From the NCBI RefSeq assembly GCF_947497935.1, contig NZ_CANMIO010000013.1:1-64000 (forward strand): a stretch of 64,000 nt of DNA, in the 5' to 3' direction. This DNA is from an uncultured Shewanella sp. (GTDB lineage: Bacteria; Pseudomonadota; Gammaproteobacteria; Enterobacterales; Shewanellaceae). The translations under genes and the position numbers were made by a program. Under the pieces are notes generated by a model. The model saw nothing but the letters and a program-made list of their open reading frames with translations, had not been told where the DNA came from and did no database searches. Positions 41,326-51,700 of the stretch are shown piece after piece (within the stretch, counting starts at the first letter, position 1; every line of letters begins with the position of its first letter).

Positions 41326-42582
41326 TTAACCGTAAACAGGGAACTTAGCGCACAATTCCAGAACCTGTCCTTTAACGCGCTCGCTAACGGCTAGATCTGA
41401 AATATCATCCAGTACATCACACATCCAGTGAGTTAACTGAACACACTCTTGCTCACCAAAACCACGGCGAGTGATTGCAGGAGAACCGATACGAAGACCA
41501 GAAGTCACAAATGGTGAACGTGGGTCGTTTGGTACTGAGTTCTTGTTAACTGTAATGTTAGCGTTGCCTAGGGCCGCGTCAGCATCTTTACCTGTGATGT
41601 CTTTGCTGATCAAATCAAGCAAGAATAGGTGGTTATCTGTACCACCAGAAACCACATCGTAGCCACGTTCGATGAACGTACGAGCCATTGCCTTAGCATT
41701 AACAACGACTTGCTCTTGGTAAGTCGTGAACTCTGGGTCTAGGGCTTCTTTAAATGCAACCGCTTTAGCAGCAATAACGTGCATCAAAGGACCGCCTTGG
41801 CCACCAGGGAAAACTGCAGAGTTTAGCTTTTTGTAGATATCTTCATCATTAATTGATGAAAGGATCAAACCACCACGAGGGCCAGCTAACGTCTTATGAG
41901 TCGTTGTTGTTACAACGTGCGCGTGTGGCATTGGGTTTGGATAGATGCCTGCAGCAACAAGACCTGCAACGTGCGCCATATCGACAAATAGGTATGCGCC
42001 CACTTTGTCAGCGATTTCGCGGAATTTGCCCCAGTCAATGATACCTGAGTAAGCACTGAAACCTGCGATGATCATCTTTGGCTTGTGCTCAACGGCTAGA
42101 CGCTCAACTTCGGCGTAGTCAATCTGGCCCGTTGTTTCGTCGATACCGTACTGAACTGCGTTGTATAGTTTGCCTGAGAAGCTCACGTGAGAACCGTGAG
42201 TTAGGTGACCACCGTGCGCTAGGCTCATACCTAGAACCGTGTCGCCGCCTTGAAGTAGTGCCATAAATACGGCTGCGTTAGCCTGAGAACCTGAGTGTGG
42301 CTGAACGTTGGCATACGTTGCACCAAACAGCTCTTTAGCACGAGAGATTGCTAACTCTTCAACTATATCTACATGCTCACAACCACCATAGTAACGCTTA
42401 CCTGGGTAGCCTTCGGCATACTTGTTAGTAAGCTGAGTACCTTGTGCTTCGATTACGCGAGGACTTGTATAGTTTTCTGAAGCAATGAGTTCGATGTGCT
42501 CTTCTTGACGGCGTGTTTCATCTTCAATTGCTGCAAATAGTTGTGGATCGTAATCCGCGATATTCATATCTTTTTTCAGCAT
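41326..42582 (-). CDS. glyA: Serine hydroxymethyltransferase
   Basis: A 418-residue PLP enzyme interconverting serine and glycine with tetrahydrofolate, the main source of one-carbon units. It has [11 protein letters not shown], the active-site stretch [15 protein letters not shown], and the PLP lysine in [16 protein letters not shown]. The start [12 protein letters not shown] resembles E. coli MLKREMNIADYD. Divergent from ettA, with a 277-base gap. Confidence 0.98.
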   Translation of the reverse strand: MLKKDMNIADYDPQLFAAIEDETRRQEEHIELIASENYTSPRVIEAQGTQLTNKYAEGYPGKRYYGGCEHVDIVEELAISRAKELFGATYANVQPHSGSQANAAVFMALLQGGDTVLGMSLAHGGHLTHGSHVSFSGKLYNAVQYGIDETTGQIDYAEVERLAVEHKPKMIIAGFSAYSGIIDWGKFREIADKVGAYLFVDMAHVAGLVAAGIYPNPMPHAHVVTTTTHKTLAGPRGGLILSSINDEDIYKKLNSAVFPGGQGGPLMHVIAAKAVAFKEALDPEFTTYQEQVVVNAKAMARTFIERGYDVVSGGTDNHLFLLDLISKDITGKDADAALGNANITVNKNSVPNDPRSPFVTSGLRIGSPAITRRGFGEQECVQLTHWMCDVLDDISDLAVSERVKGQVLELCAKFPVYG

Positions 42583-42859
42583 TACTCACTCCAGCTGTAA
42601 AGTCTTGTAATAGGGTTGCGCGGTATTCTACAGCGCATTTGATCACAATCCCAGCATTTACAACATGAAATTACTTGCATTTCTAGATGAGTGAGTTTCG
42701 TAAAAAGCGCTAATGGACATAAAAATTGTTGGAAATAGTCGCAACGACATTAACCTGATTGTTAATGTTAAACGCCTCTAATTCAGATTTAAGTTCTGCA
42801 ACGGATCTTGTAGAATTGCCTCCATTCCCGATTCAAAAACACAGTCAAAGAGAACTAAC

Positions 42860-44527
42860 ATGGCTCAGTTTGTATATAGCATGCTTAGAGTGGGCAAAAT
42901 CGTCCCGCCAAAGAAGCAGATCCTTAAAGATATCTCATTAAGCTTTTTCCCTGGCGCTAAAATCGGTGTCCTAGGTCTAAACGGTTCAGGTAAATCTACC
43001 CTGCTGCGCATCATGGCGGGTCTAGATACTGAAATTGAGGGTGAAGCGCGCCCAATGCAAGATCTTAAGATTGGTTACCTACCACAGGAACCAAAACTAG
43101 ATCCAAACCAAACCGTGCGCGAAGCGGTGGAAGAAGCGGTTGCCGAAGCGAAAAATGCCTTGGTACGTTTAGATGAAGTCTATGCACTTTATGCTGAGCC
43201 AGATGCCGATTTTGACGCGCTTGCAAAAGAGCAAGGTGAGCTAGAAGCCATTATTCAATCTCAAGATGCTCATAACCTAGATGTGGTATTGGACCGTGCG
43301 GCTAACGCACTGCGTCTTCCTGATTGGGATGAGAAAATCGAAGTCCTATCGGGTGGTGAGCGTCGTCGTGTCGCGATTTGTCGCTTGCTACTTGAAAAGC
43401 CAGACATGCTATTACTCGACGAGCCAACCAACCACTTGGATGCGGAATCGGTTGCTTGGTTAGAGCGCTTCTTACAAGAGTACACAGGGACTGTTGTGGC
43501 AATTACCCACGATAGATATTTCCTCGATAACGCCGCAGGCTGGATCTTAGAACTTGACCGTGGTGAAGGTATTCCATGGGAAGGTAACTACTCATCTTGG
43601 CTTGAGCAAAAAGATGCGCGTTTAACCCAAGAATCAGCGACCGAAAGTGCACGTCAAAAGACTATCGCTAAAGAATTGGAATGGGTACGCCAAGGCGCTA
43701 AAGGCCGTCAGTCTAAAGGTAAGGCGCGTATGGCTCGCTTCGAAGAGCTTAATACTAACGACTACCAAAAGCGTAACGAGACTAACGAGCTATTTATCCC
43801 ACCAGGACCACGCTTAGGTGACAAGGTTATTGAAATCAATAACCTAACTAAGTCTTACGGCGACCGCGTACTGATCGATGACTTAAGCTTCTCAGTGCCT
43901 AAGGGCGCAATCGTCGGTATTATCGGTGCTAACGGTGCTGGTAAGTCTACCCTGTTTAAGATGATTTCAGGCGCAGAGCAGCCAGACAGCGGCAGTGTTG
44001 AGCTAGGTGAGTCTGTTCAAATCGCATCGGTTGAGCAGTTCCGTGACTCAATGAATGACAAGAACACGGTTTGGCAAGAGATCTCTGACGGCCAAGACAT
44101 CATGCGCATCAACAACACGGAAATTCCAAGCCGTGCCTATGTTGGCCGCTTTAACTTCCGTGGTGGCGATCAGCAAAAGATCATCGGCACCCTATCTGGT
44201 GGTGAGCGTAACCGTGTGCACCTTGCTAAGCTTCTACAAGCTGGCGGTAACGTACTATTACTCGATGAACCAACCAACGACTTGGACGTTGAAACATTGC
44301 GTGCACTAGAAGAAGCGCTGCTTGAGTTCCCAGGTTGCGCCATGGTGATTTCGCACGACCGTTGGTTCCTAGATAGAATCGCGACTCACATTCTAGATTA
44401 CCGCGACGAAGGTAAGGTTAACTTCTACGAAGGTAACTACACCGAATATTCAACTTGGTTAAAAGAAACCATGGGTACTGATGTGGTTGAGCCACACCGC
44501 TTGAAGTACAAGCGTATGGTTAAGTAA
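42860..44527 (+). CDS. ettA: Energy-dependent translational throttle EttA (ABC-F)
   Basis: A 555-residue cytoplasmic ABC-F protein that binds the ribosomal E site and gates early elongation according to ATP/ADP. Two ATPase cassettes: Walker A GLNGSGKST with LSGGERRRV and LLLDEPTNHLDAES, and GANGAGKST with LSGGERNRV and LLLDEPTNDLDVET. The P-site tRNA interaction linker between them contains WVRQGAKGRQSKGKARMARFEEL. AGAGAAC precedes the ATG. Confidence 0.97.
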   Translation: MAQFVYSMLRVGKIVPPKKQILKDISLSFFPGAKIGVLGLNGSGKSTLLRIMAGLDTEIEGEARPMQDLKIGYLPQEPKLDPNQTVREAVEEAVAEAKNALVRLDEVYALYAEPDADFDALAKEQGELEAIIQSQDAHNLDVVLDRAANALRLPDWDEKIEVLSGGERRRVAICRLLLEKPDMLLLDEPTNHLDAESVAWLERFLQEYTGTVVAITHDRYFLDNAAGWILELDRGEGIPWEGNYSSWLEQKDARLTQESATESARQKTIAKELEWVRQGAKGRQSKGKARMARFEELNTNDYQKRNETNELFIPPGPRLGDKVIEINNLTKSYGDRVLIDDLSFSVPKGAIVGIIGANGAGKSTLFKMISGAEQPDSGSVELGESVQIASVEQFRDSMNDKNTVWQEISDGQDIMRINNTEIPSRAYVGRFNFRGGDQQKIIGTLSGGERNRVHLAKLLQAGGNVLLLDEPTNDLDVETLRALEEALLEFPGCAMVISHDRWFLDRIATHILDYRDEGKVNFYEGNYTEYSTWLKETMGTDVVEPHRLKYKRMVK

Positions 44528-44545
44528 GTTAATCACACATTTAAA

Positions 44546-44574
44546 AGGAGGCTTCGGCCTCCTTTTTGTTTTTT
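44546..44574 (+). terminator. Terminator of ettA
   Basis: Stem AGGAGGC/GCCTCCT with a UUCG tetraloop followed by TTTTTGTTTTTT. Confidence 0.92.
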
Positions 44575-44765
44575 GCCAAAAAGTGAATCTAATCACTGCC
44601 ATCCAAAGCCAGCATCTCGCAAACAAATAATTTTCAAACCAGCAACAAAAAGCCTAATAATTATGCGAAGATAGCTATCGGTATAAAATAGCCAATTGAA
44701 ACGGCAACAGTTTTCCCTGTGTCGCTAAAATAATAAAAGTACTCTCATGGATAAGAAAGCGATTA

Positions 44766-45941
44766 ATGGACAACAAAGCTATGGACGATAAAACGAATTC
44801 GGTTCAGGTTAATACCAGTGCCGCTGGCGAAAACTCATCGGCGACCGCTCATGAGTCTACAACGCCTAAGACTCAGGATAAAACTCAGCCTAAAAAATCT
44901 ACCGGCTTCTTAAATAGCATCAACCATTTTCGTGGCATAGCGATTATCTTTATCGTCATGGCTCACTGCTACCGCCCAGCGGGTTGGCAAATAGAAACCT
45001 TTGCCGATAAGGCTTGGTTTAACTTGATGATGAATGGCACGGTGTTTTTTGTGTTTATCTCAGGCTTTCTGTTTCACCATGTGTTTTATCATCGCTGGGA
45101 TTACAAGAAATACATGAAGAGCAAAACCAAGTTTGTTTTTCTGCCCTACCTCTTATTGTCACTGCCCTGGATTGTGTGGCACCTCACGGTCGGCACTGAT
45201 CCTATGATGCATAAAGAGCTTGCCGATATTACCGCTCCAGCACAGGCGGCGAGTTGGTATGTCATCACTGGCCGTACTCTTACCGCATATTGGTATATTC
45301 CCATGGGCATGATGCTGTTCGCCTTGTCACCTTGGGTCATGTATCTGATTAAAAAGCAGCAAGTACTCTACTACGCCATTCCATTGTTATTGATAGCCAT
45401 CATGGTGCATAGGCCGATTTCCAACCTCAATGCGATCCAGTCATTAGTCTACTTTTTACCGGTTTATCTACTCGGGGTTTGGGGCTCGGCTCACCGCGAT
45501 AAGTTATTTCCCTTTATCGATAAGTATTGGCTGCCGATGTTGTTGGCGGGGGTTGCCTTAGCGCTCATTCAAGCCGAGTATTTTGGTGCTGGCGTGCTCA
45601 ATAAGGCGCCATTTGAGATGACAGTGCCGGACTTGATGCTACCGCAAAAGATCTTGCTGACCTTAGTCATATTGGCCATTTTAAATAAGTTTGAGCATGT
45701 CTCGATTGCGCCACTGCAAAAGCTGGCCGAGGTTAGCTTTGCCATCTACTTTATTCACCCTTGGATCACCACTCCCTGGTGGATGATTTATGACAGCCCA
45801 GACTTATTTGGCCTCGCCGGAAAAGGGAATATCTTCACCACCTTAATCGTCACCTTAGTGGTGGTCGCTATCTCTTATGCTATCGCGATAGTGATAAAGA
45901 AGATGCTCAGTAAACGTAGCCGCTATTTGATTGGTTGGTAA
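44766..45941 (+). CDS. Membrane acyltransferase, family 3 (OafA/NodX type)
   Basis: A 391-residue integral membrane protein. Residues 1-50 are hydrophilic and Ser/Thr/Lys-rich. About ten hydrophobic segments follow, beginning with NHFRGIAIIFIVMAHCYRP, the family start motif with its conserved Arg and His. It ends with a basic tail KKMLSKRSRYLIGW. Family 3 acyltransferases O-acetylate or otherwise acylate surface sugars; the substrate here is not predictable. The start at 44766 is a choice among several close ATGs with weak ribosome binding sites. No surface-polysaccharide genes adjoin it. Confidence 0.82.
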   Translation: MDNKAMDDKTNSVQVNTSAAGENSSATAHESTTPKTQDKTQPKKSTGFLNSINHFRGIAIIFIVMAHCYRPAGWQIETFADKAWFNLMMNGTVFFVFISGFLFHHVFYHRWDYKKYMKSKTKFVFLPYLLLSLPWIVWHLTVGTDPMMHKELADITAPAQAASWYVITGRTLTAYWYIPMGMMLFALSPWVMYLIKKQQVLYYAIPLLLIAIMVHRPISNLNAIQSLVYFLPVYLLGVWGSAHRDKLFPFIDKYWLPMLLAGVALALIQAEYFGAGVLNKAPFEMTVPDLMLPQKILLTLVILAILNKFEHVSIAPLQKLAEVSFAIYFIHPWITTPWWMIYDSPDLFGLAGKGNIFTTLIVTLVVVAISYAIAIVIKKMLSKRSRYLIGW

Positions 45942-46030
45942 AGCGTGATATTAACCGACTCAATTTAGAACTAGATTCAGAACCAGAAATATAAAAACAT
46001 TCAACAATAACAATTAATAAGAAACTAAAG

Positions 46031-47110
46031 ATGATGTTTAAAACCCTACTCTGCGCCGCAGCGCTCGCTGGCATTTCAAACCAGCTTAACGCTCATGAAG
46101 CCATCAACTATCAGTTCGATGGTCCCTATGTCATCCAAGATGAGGCCGCTACGCAATCCCAGCAAACAGCCTATTGGATCTGCCATAGCCAGCTAATAAG
46201 CTCCTTAGTGAGTGAACACTCGCTAAAACGACCAGAAAACTGTGGCAAGTTACCTGAGCCGCTCCTCAGCGAGGATGTCAAACAGGTGATGCCTGACAGT
46301 TATAATGGCGTGAAAAAGGTCGTTGCCCTTAGCGATGTCCATGGCCAGTATGATGTATTAATCACTCTGCTAAAAAACCAAAAAATAATAGATGCCGATA
46401 ACAACTGGGCCTTTGGTGATGGGCATATGGTGATGACAGGCGATATGTTCGACCGCGGCGATCAGATAAACGAAGTGCTGTGGTTTATGTATCAACTCGA
46501 CAGGCAAGCCAAAGCCGCAGGCGGTATGTTGCACCTGCTTATGGGTAACCACGAGCAAATGGTACTCGGTGGTGACTTAAGGTATGTCCATGAGCGTTAT
46601 GAGTTAGCTAGCAAATTACTCGATAGAAGCAACGATGCCCTTTATGGCGAAGACACCGAAATTGGCCAGTGGCTTAGAAGTAAAAACACCCTAGTTAAGG
46701 TCAATGACGTGCTTTACATGCACGGCGGCATAAGTAGTGAATGGTTAGAGCGTCAGTTGACCATCGAAGAGGCTAACCAGCTATTTCGCGCGAATATTGG
46801 CAGGCCAAAAGCGGAGCTAAAACAAGATGAGTTATTAAACTTCCTGTTTTATGGCAATGGCCCAACTTGGTATCGGGGCTATTTTAAAGACAGCTTTTCC
46901 GAAGCTGAGCTGGATAAAATCCTCACCTATTTTGACGTCAACCGTATCACCGTCGGCCACACCTCTCAAAAGCAGGTGTTAGGGCTGTTTGATAATAAGA
47001 TTATTGCAATCGATAGCAGCATAAAACTCGGTGAACAGGGTGAGCTGCTGCTTATCCAGAATGGCGAATTAACTCGTGGTCTCTATGACGGTTCTCGCCA
47101 AGCGTTATAA
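46031..47110 (+). CDS. Exported Shewanella-like (SLP) PPP-family phosphatase
   Basis: A 359-residue metallophosphatase with an N-terminal signal peptide (cleavage likely after LNA, residue ~22). It has the full PPP metal-binding set: SDVHGQYD, GDMFDRGDQ, LLMGNHEQMV, YMHGGIS and ITVGHTSQ. It resembles the cold-active protein-tyrosine phosphatase characterised from a psychrophilic Shewanella, the founding member of the SLP group. So it is likely a periplasmic phosphomonoesterase with phosphotyrosine activity; the physiological substrate is unknown. It lies 89 bases after the acyltransferase with no terminator between, so cotranscription is possible. Confidence 0.88.
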   Translation: MMFKTLLCAAALAGISNQLNAHEAINYQFDGPYVIQDEAATQSQQTAYWICHSQLISSLVSEHSLKRPENCGKLPEPLLSEDVKQVMPDSYNGVKKVVALSDVHGQYDVLITLLKNQKIIDADNNWAFGDGHMVMTGDMFDRGDQINEVLWFMYQLDRQAKAAGGMLHLLMGNHEQMVLGGDLRYVHERYELASKLLDRSNDALYGEDTEIGQWLRSKNTLVKVNDVLYMHGGISSEWLERQLTIEEANQLFRANIGRPKAELKQDELLNFLFYGNGPTWYRGYFKDSFSEAELDKILTYFDVNRITVGHTSQKQVLGLFDNKIIAIDSSIKLGEQGELLLIQNGELTRGLYDGSRQAL

Positions 47111-47200
47111 ATCAGCATAAGAGCCAATTGAATATTGAGTAGCAGTCAGCCAACAAACATGGCTGACTCTTAATCCCTGATGCTAAACTACAGGCCTAAA

Positions 47201-47312
47201 AACTGAGTCTAAACAGCAGAGCCTTAAAAAACTGAGCCTTAATAACTGAATCTTAATAACTGAGTCTAAACAGCAGAGCCTTAATAACTGAGTCTAAACA
47301 GCAGAGCCTTAA
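47201..47312. repeat. 14-bp tandem repeat, eight units
   Basis: Eight exact 14-bp units: AACTGAGTCTAAAC alternates with AGCAGAGCCTTAAT (forming a 28-bp super-unit three times), with AACTGAGCCTTAAT and AACTGAATCTTAAT inserted between. A degenerate ninth unit precedes at 47187. Not in a gene. It lies in the 508-base gap between the SLP phosphatase and the efflux operon; the rest of that gap shows no gene. Confidence 0.88.
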
Positions 47313-47618
47313 TATCTAGCCCACCTTACCAGCCTACGAACACTCCTCCCTTTAATAGTGAGCCACTAACATCTAGCTCGATTTAACCACAAGCTCAATG
47401 GCTATTTTTGTGTACCTAGCCCAACTTTTTCACAGACCAAACGCAAACATTGCAAATAATATGATCAGAAAACCATATCAAATGTTAACTGTGATAACTT
47501 TCAGATCCAAAAATGTAAAACATCATATTCTAATTTTCTTTACTTTACATTGCTTTACCCTACAAGCTTGGATTTTTATCTAGAATAATCCCAACTTTAG
47601 CTGTGTAAGTAATCACTC

Positions 47619-48731
47619 ATGAGATCATCCTATTTCCTTCTACCTCTGGCATTAATTATTGCGGGAGCATTTACCTTCAGTAGTCTGTCTGAAGCGAAGC
47701 GAGCCGACTCAAAAGATAGACCCGTTCGGACTGTTCCTGTCGTTACCGGTCTTGTTGAGCAGCATGAACTGTCTCAGGCACTCTCGCTTATTGGCAAATT
47801 GGATGCAGAACAATCGGTTTTCATTGCGCCGCAAATCACTGGCAAAATTAAATCAGTGCAAGTCAACACAGATCAAGAGATCGCTCAAGGGCAGATCTTA
47901 GTGCAACTTGACGATGCCAAAGCGCAAGCATCGCTTGCTGAAGCCGCTGCCTACCTTGCCGATGAAAAGAGAAAGCTCAAAGAGTTCCAAAAGCTGATTG
48001 ATCAAAACGCGATTACTAAAACAGAAATTGACGCCCAAAAAGCCAGTGTCGATATGGCCAGTGCTCGCTTAGCCGCAGCTCAGGCCGATCTTGATTATCA
48101 TTATTTAAGTGCACCTTTCGCAGGGACTGCCGGCCTTATCGATTTTAGTCAGGGCAAGATGGTCAGTGCAGGAACTGAATTATTAACTCTTGATGACCTT
48201 TCGAGCATGCGCCTCGATCTTCAAGTACCAGAAAACTACTTATCACAGCTAAGTATTGGTATGTCAGTGGTTGCAAAAAGCCGCGCTTGGCCTAAGCAAG
48301 AGTTTGTCGGCAAAGTTATCGCTATTGATTCACGTGTTAACCAAGACACCTTAAACCTACGTGTACGCGTTCAGTTTAGTAATCCAAAGCACCAACTAAA
48401 ACCTGGCATGTTGATGTCTGCAACTATGCTATTCCCAAGTGTGTCAGAACCGGTGATTCCAGTACAAGCGCTTGAATACTCAGGGACTAACCGCTTTGTG
48501 TATGTTATTGGTGCAGACAATATTGCTAAGCGCACTAAAGTCACGCTAGGCGCGCGTATTAATGATGAAGTGTTGATCACCGACGGCATTAAAATTGGCG
48601 ACAAAGTGGTAGTCCAAGGCCTTGTGAATATGCGCGATGGTTTACGTGTCGATGATTTAGCCCAGTCGGCTCTCGCTAAAAAACAAGCCAAGGCAGCGCA
48701 AGAAGAACAACAAGCAAGAGGAAGCATCTAA
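47619..48731 (+). CDS. RND efflux periplasmic adaptor (membrane fusion protein)
   Basis: A 370-residue HlyD/AcrA-type adaptor. Signal or anchor segment at 5-21, lipoyl half-motifs (FIAPQITGKIKSVQVNTDQEIAQGQILVQLD, given as positions ~67-98), a coiled-coil hairpin rich in Ala/Lys/Glu (about 100-150), then beta-barrel and membrane-proximal domains with PVIPVQALEY. No lipobox Cys. The stop is directly followed by the start of the RND pump, so the two are coupled. Substrate unknown. Confidence 0.92.
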   Translation: MRSSYFLLPLALIIAGAFTFSSLSEAKRADSKDRPVRTVPVVTGLVEQHELSQALSLIGKLDAEQSVFIAPQITGKIKSVQVNTDQEIAQGQILVQLDDAKAQASLAEAAAYLADEKRKLKEFQKLIDQNAITKTEIDAQKASVDMASARLAAAQADLDYHYLSAPFAGTAGLIDFSQGKMVSAGTELLTLDDLSSMRLDLQVPENYLSQLSIGMSVVAKSRAWPKQEFVGKVIAIDSRVNQDTLNLRVRVQFSNPKHQLKPGMLMSATMLFPSVSEPVIPVQALEYSGTNRFVYVIGADNIAKRTKVTLGARINDEVLITDGIKIGDKVVVQGLVNMRDGLRVDDLAQSALAKKQAKAAQEEQQARGSI

Positions 48732-51700
48732 ATGTGGTTGTCTGATGTTTCAGTAAAACGCCCGGTTGTCGCTATCGTATTAAGCTTATTGCTGTGCGTA
48801 TTTGGCATGGTCTCATTTAGCAAACTCGCAGTACGCGAAATGCCTGATGTAGAAAGCCCTGTCGTTACCGTAATGACCACCTATTCTGGTGCTTCCGCCA
48901 CCATTATGGAAAGCCAGATCACCACCGCACTAGAGTCGGAATTAACCGGTATTAGCGGTGTAGACCAAATCGAGTCTGTTACCCGAAATGGTATGTCGCG
49001 TATTACTGTTACTTTCTTTATCGGTTGGGATCTTACTGAAGGTGTCAGTGACGTGCGAGATGCGGTAGCAAGAGCCCAGCGCCGCCTGCCTGATGAAGCC
49101 GACGATCCAGTTGTATCTAAAGATAACGGTACAGGCGAGCCTTCTGTGTATGTCAATTTAAGTTCATCGACTATGGATAGAACTCAGCTGACAGACTACG
49201 CTCAGCGCGTATTAGAAGACAGATTCAGCCTTATCTCTGGCGTCAGTAGCGTTGATATTTCTGGTGGCCTATACAAGGTAATGTATGTGCAGCTTAAGCC
49301 TGAACTCATGGCTGGCCGAAACGTTACCACCTCAGATATTGTTAATGTACTGAATAAAGAAAACGTCGAAACGCCTGGCGGTCAAGTCCGTAACGACACA
49401 ACAGTAATGGCTGTTCGTACAGCGCGCCTTTATCAGAGCCCAGAAGACTTTAACTACTTAGTACTACGCACTGAAAGCGACGGTTCTCAAGTCTATTTAA
49501 AAGATGTGGCTAGCGTATTTATTGGCGCAGAAAACGAAAACTCGACCTTTAAAAGTGACGGCGTAGTTAACATCAGTCTGGGTATCGTAGCCCAATCTGA
49601 TGCAAACCCACTGGAAGTGGCGCAAGACGTTCACAAAGAAGTCGATCTAATCCAAGACTTCTTACCTGATGGTACAAACCTGATTGTCGATTACGACTCT
49701 ACCGTTTTTATCGACCGCTCTATTGATGAAGTATTTAGCACCTTAGCCGTAACCGCATTGCTGGTCATTTTGGTGTTATACATCTTTATTGGTCAAGCTA
49801 GAGCCACCTTAATTCCAGCCGTTACTGTACCGGTATCACTTATCTCAGCATTTATTGCTGCCAACGTCTTCGGTTATTCAATTAACCTACTCACCCTAAT
49901 GGCGCTGATTTTATCTATCGGTTTGGTAGTGGATGACGCCATCGTTGTAGTAGAAAACATTTTCCACCATATCGAAAAAGGCGAACCTCCGTTACTAGCA
50001 GCATATAATGGTACCCGAGAAGTAGGCTTTGCCGTTATAGCAACCACTGCAGTACTGGTTATGGTGTTCCTCCCCATCTCCTTTATGGAAGGTATGGTTG
50101 GTCTACTGTTTACCGAGTTCTCTGTCATGCTTGCCGTTTCGGTGCTGTTTTCATCATTGATTGCACTGACATTGACCCCTGTGCTTGGCAGTAAAATTCT
50201 CAAGGCGAATGTGAAGCCAAACCGCTTTAACCTAATGGTCGATTGTGCCTTTAACCGCCTCGAGAATGGCTACCGTAAAATGGTCACTAAAGCGGTTAAT
50301 TTACGTTTAGCCGCACCTTTGGTAATTATCGCGTGTGTGCTTGGTAGTGGCTGGTTAATGCAACAAGTTCCAGCTCAGCTTGCACCTAGTGAAGACCGTG
50401 GGGTGATTTTTGCCTTTATCAAAGGCGCTGAAGGCACCAGTTACAACCGTATGGCCGCGAACATGGAGATCGCAGAAGATAAGCTAATGCCACTATTAGG
50501 CCAAGGCGTTGTAAAGTCGTTTAGTATTCAAGCCCCAGCCTTTGGCGGCCGCGCTGGCGACCAAACAGGCTTTGTGATCATTCAGCTAGAAGATTGGAAT
50601 GACAGAACCGTTAATGCTCAGCAAGCATTAGGCGTTATCGCCAACGCGTTAAAAGGTATTCCAGATGTAATGGTGCGTCCTTTACTGCCAGGCTTTAGAG
50701 GCGGTTCAAGTGAGCCAGTGCAATTTGTACTGGGTGGCTCTGACTACCAAGAGCTATTTAAATGGGCCACAATGCTTGAAGAAGAAGCGCTATATAGCCC
50801 GATATTTGAAAGCCCTGAAATCGACTATAAAGAAACCTCTCCAGAGCTTGTGGTTACCGTTGATAAAGAGCGTGCAGCGCAGCTTGGCATTAGTGTTGCT
50901 GAAGTATCTGAAACCTTAGAGATCATGCTTGGCGGTCGCAGTGAAACCACCTTTGTTGAACGTGGTGAAGAGTACGATGTTTATCTGCGCGGCGACGAGG
51001 ACAGCTTTAATAACGTTGCAGATCTAAGCCAGATTTATATGCGCTCAAACAAGGGCGAGCTCATCACCTTAGATACCATTACTCATATTGAAGAAGTGGC
51101 GTCGGCGCTTAAACTTAGCCACAATAACAAGCAAAAATCGATCACCCTAAAGGCGAACTTAGGCGATGGCTACACCTTAGGTGAAGCATTAGACTTCTTA
51201 GATCAAAAAGCGATTGAGATGCTGCCAAGTGACATCACAGTGGCTTATACCGGTGAGTCGAAAGACTTTAAAGAAAATCAAAGCAGCATCTTTATTGTAT
51301 TTGGTTTAGCCTTGCTCGTTGCCTACCTAGTGTTAGCTGCGCAATTTGAGAGTTTTATTAACCCATTAGTGGTGATGTTCACCGTACCTATGGGCGTATT
51401 CGGTGGTTTCTTAGGTTTGTATCTAACAGGCCAAGGCCTAAATATCTACAGCCAGATCGGTATGATCATGCTAATTGGTATGGTAACCAAAAACGGCATC
51501 TTGATTGTTGAGTTTGCTAACCAGCTTCGCGATAAAGGTCTTGAGATTGAGCAAGCGATTATTGATGCATCAACTAGACGCTTACGTCCAATTTTGATGA
51601 CGGCCTTTACCACGCTGATTGGTGCAATACCGCTGATCTTATCTACGGGTGCGGGCGCTGAGAGCCGCATATCGGTCGGTACTGTGGTGTTCTTTGGTAT

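Noticed and set aside
47398-47583. 61-codon open frame before the efflux adaptor
   Set aside because: No ribosome binding site and AT-rich composition matching intergenic sequence.
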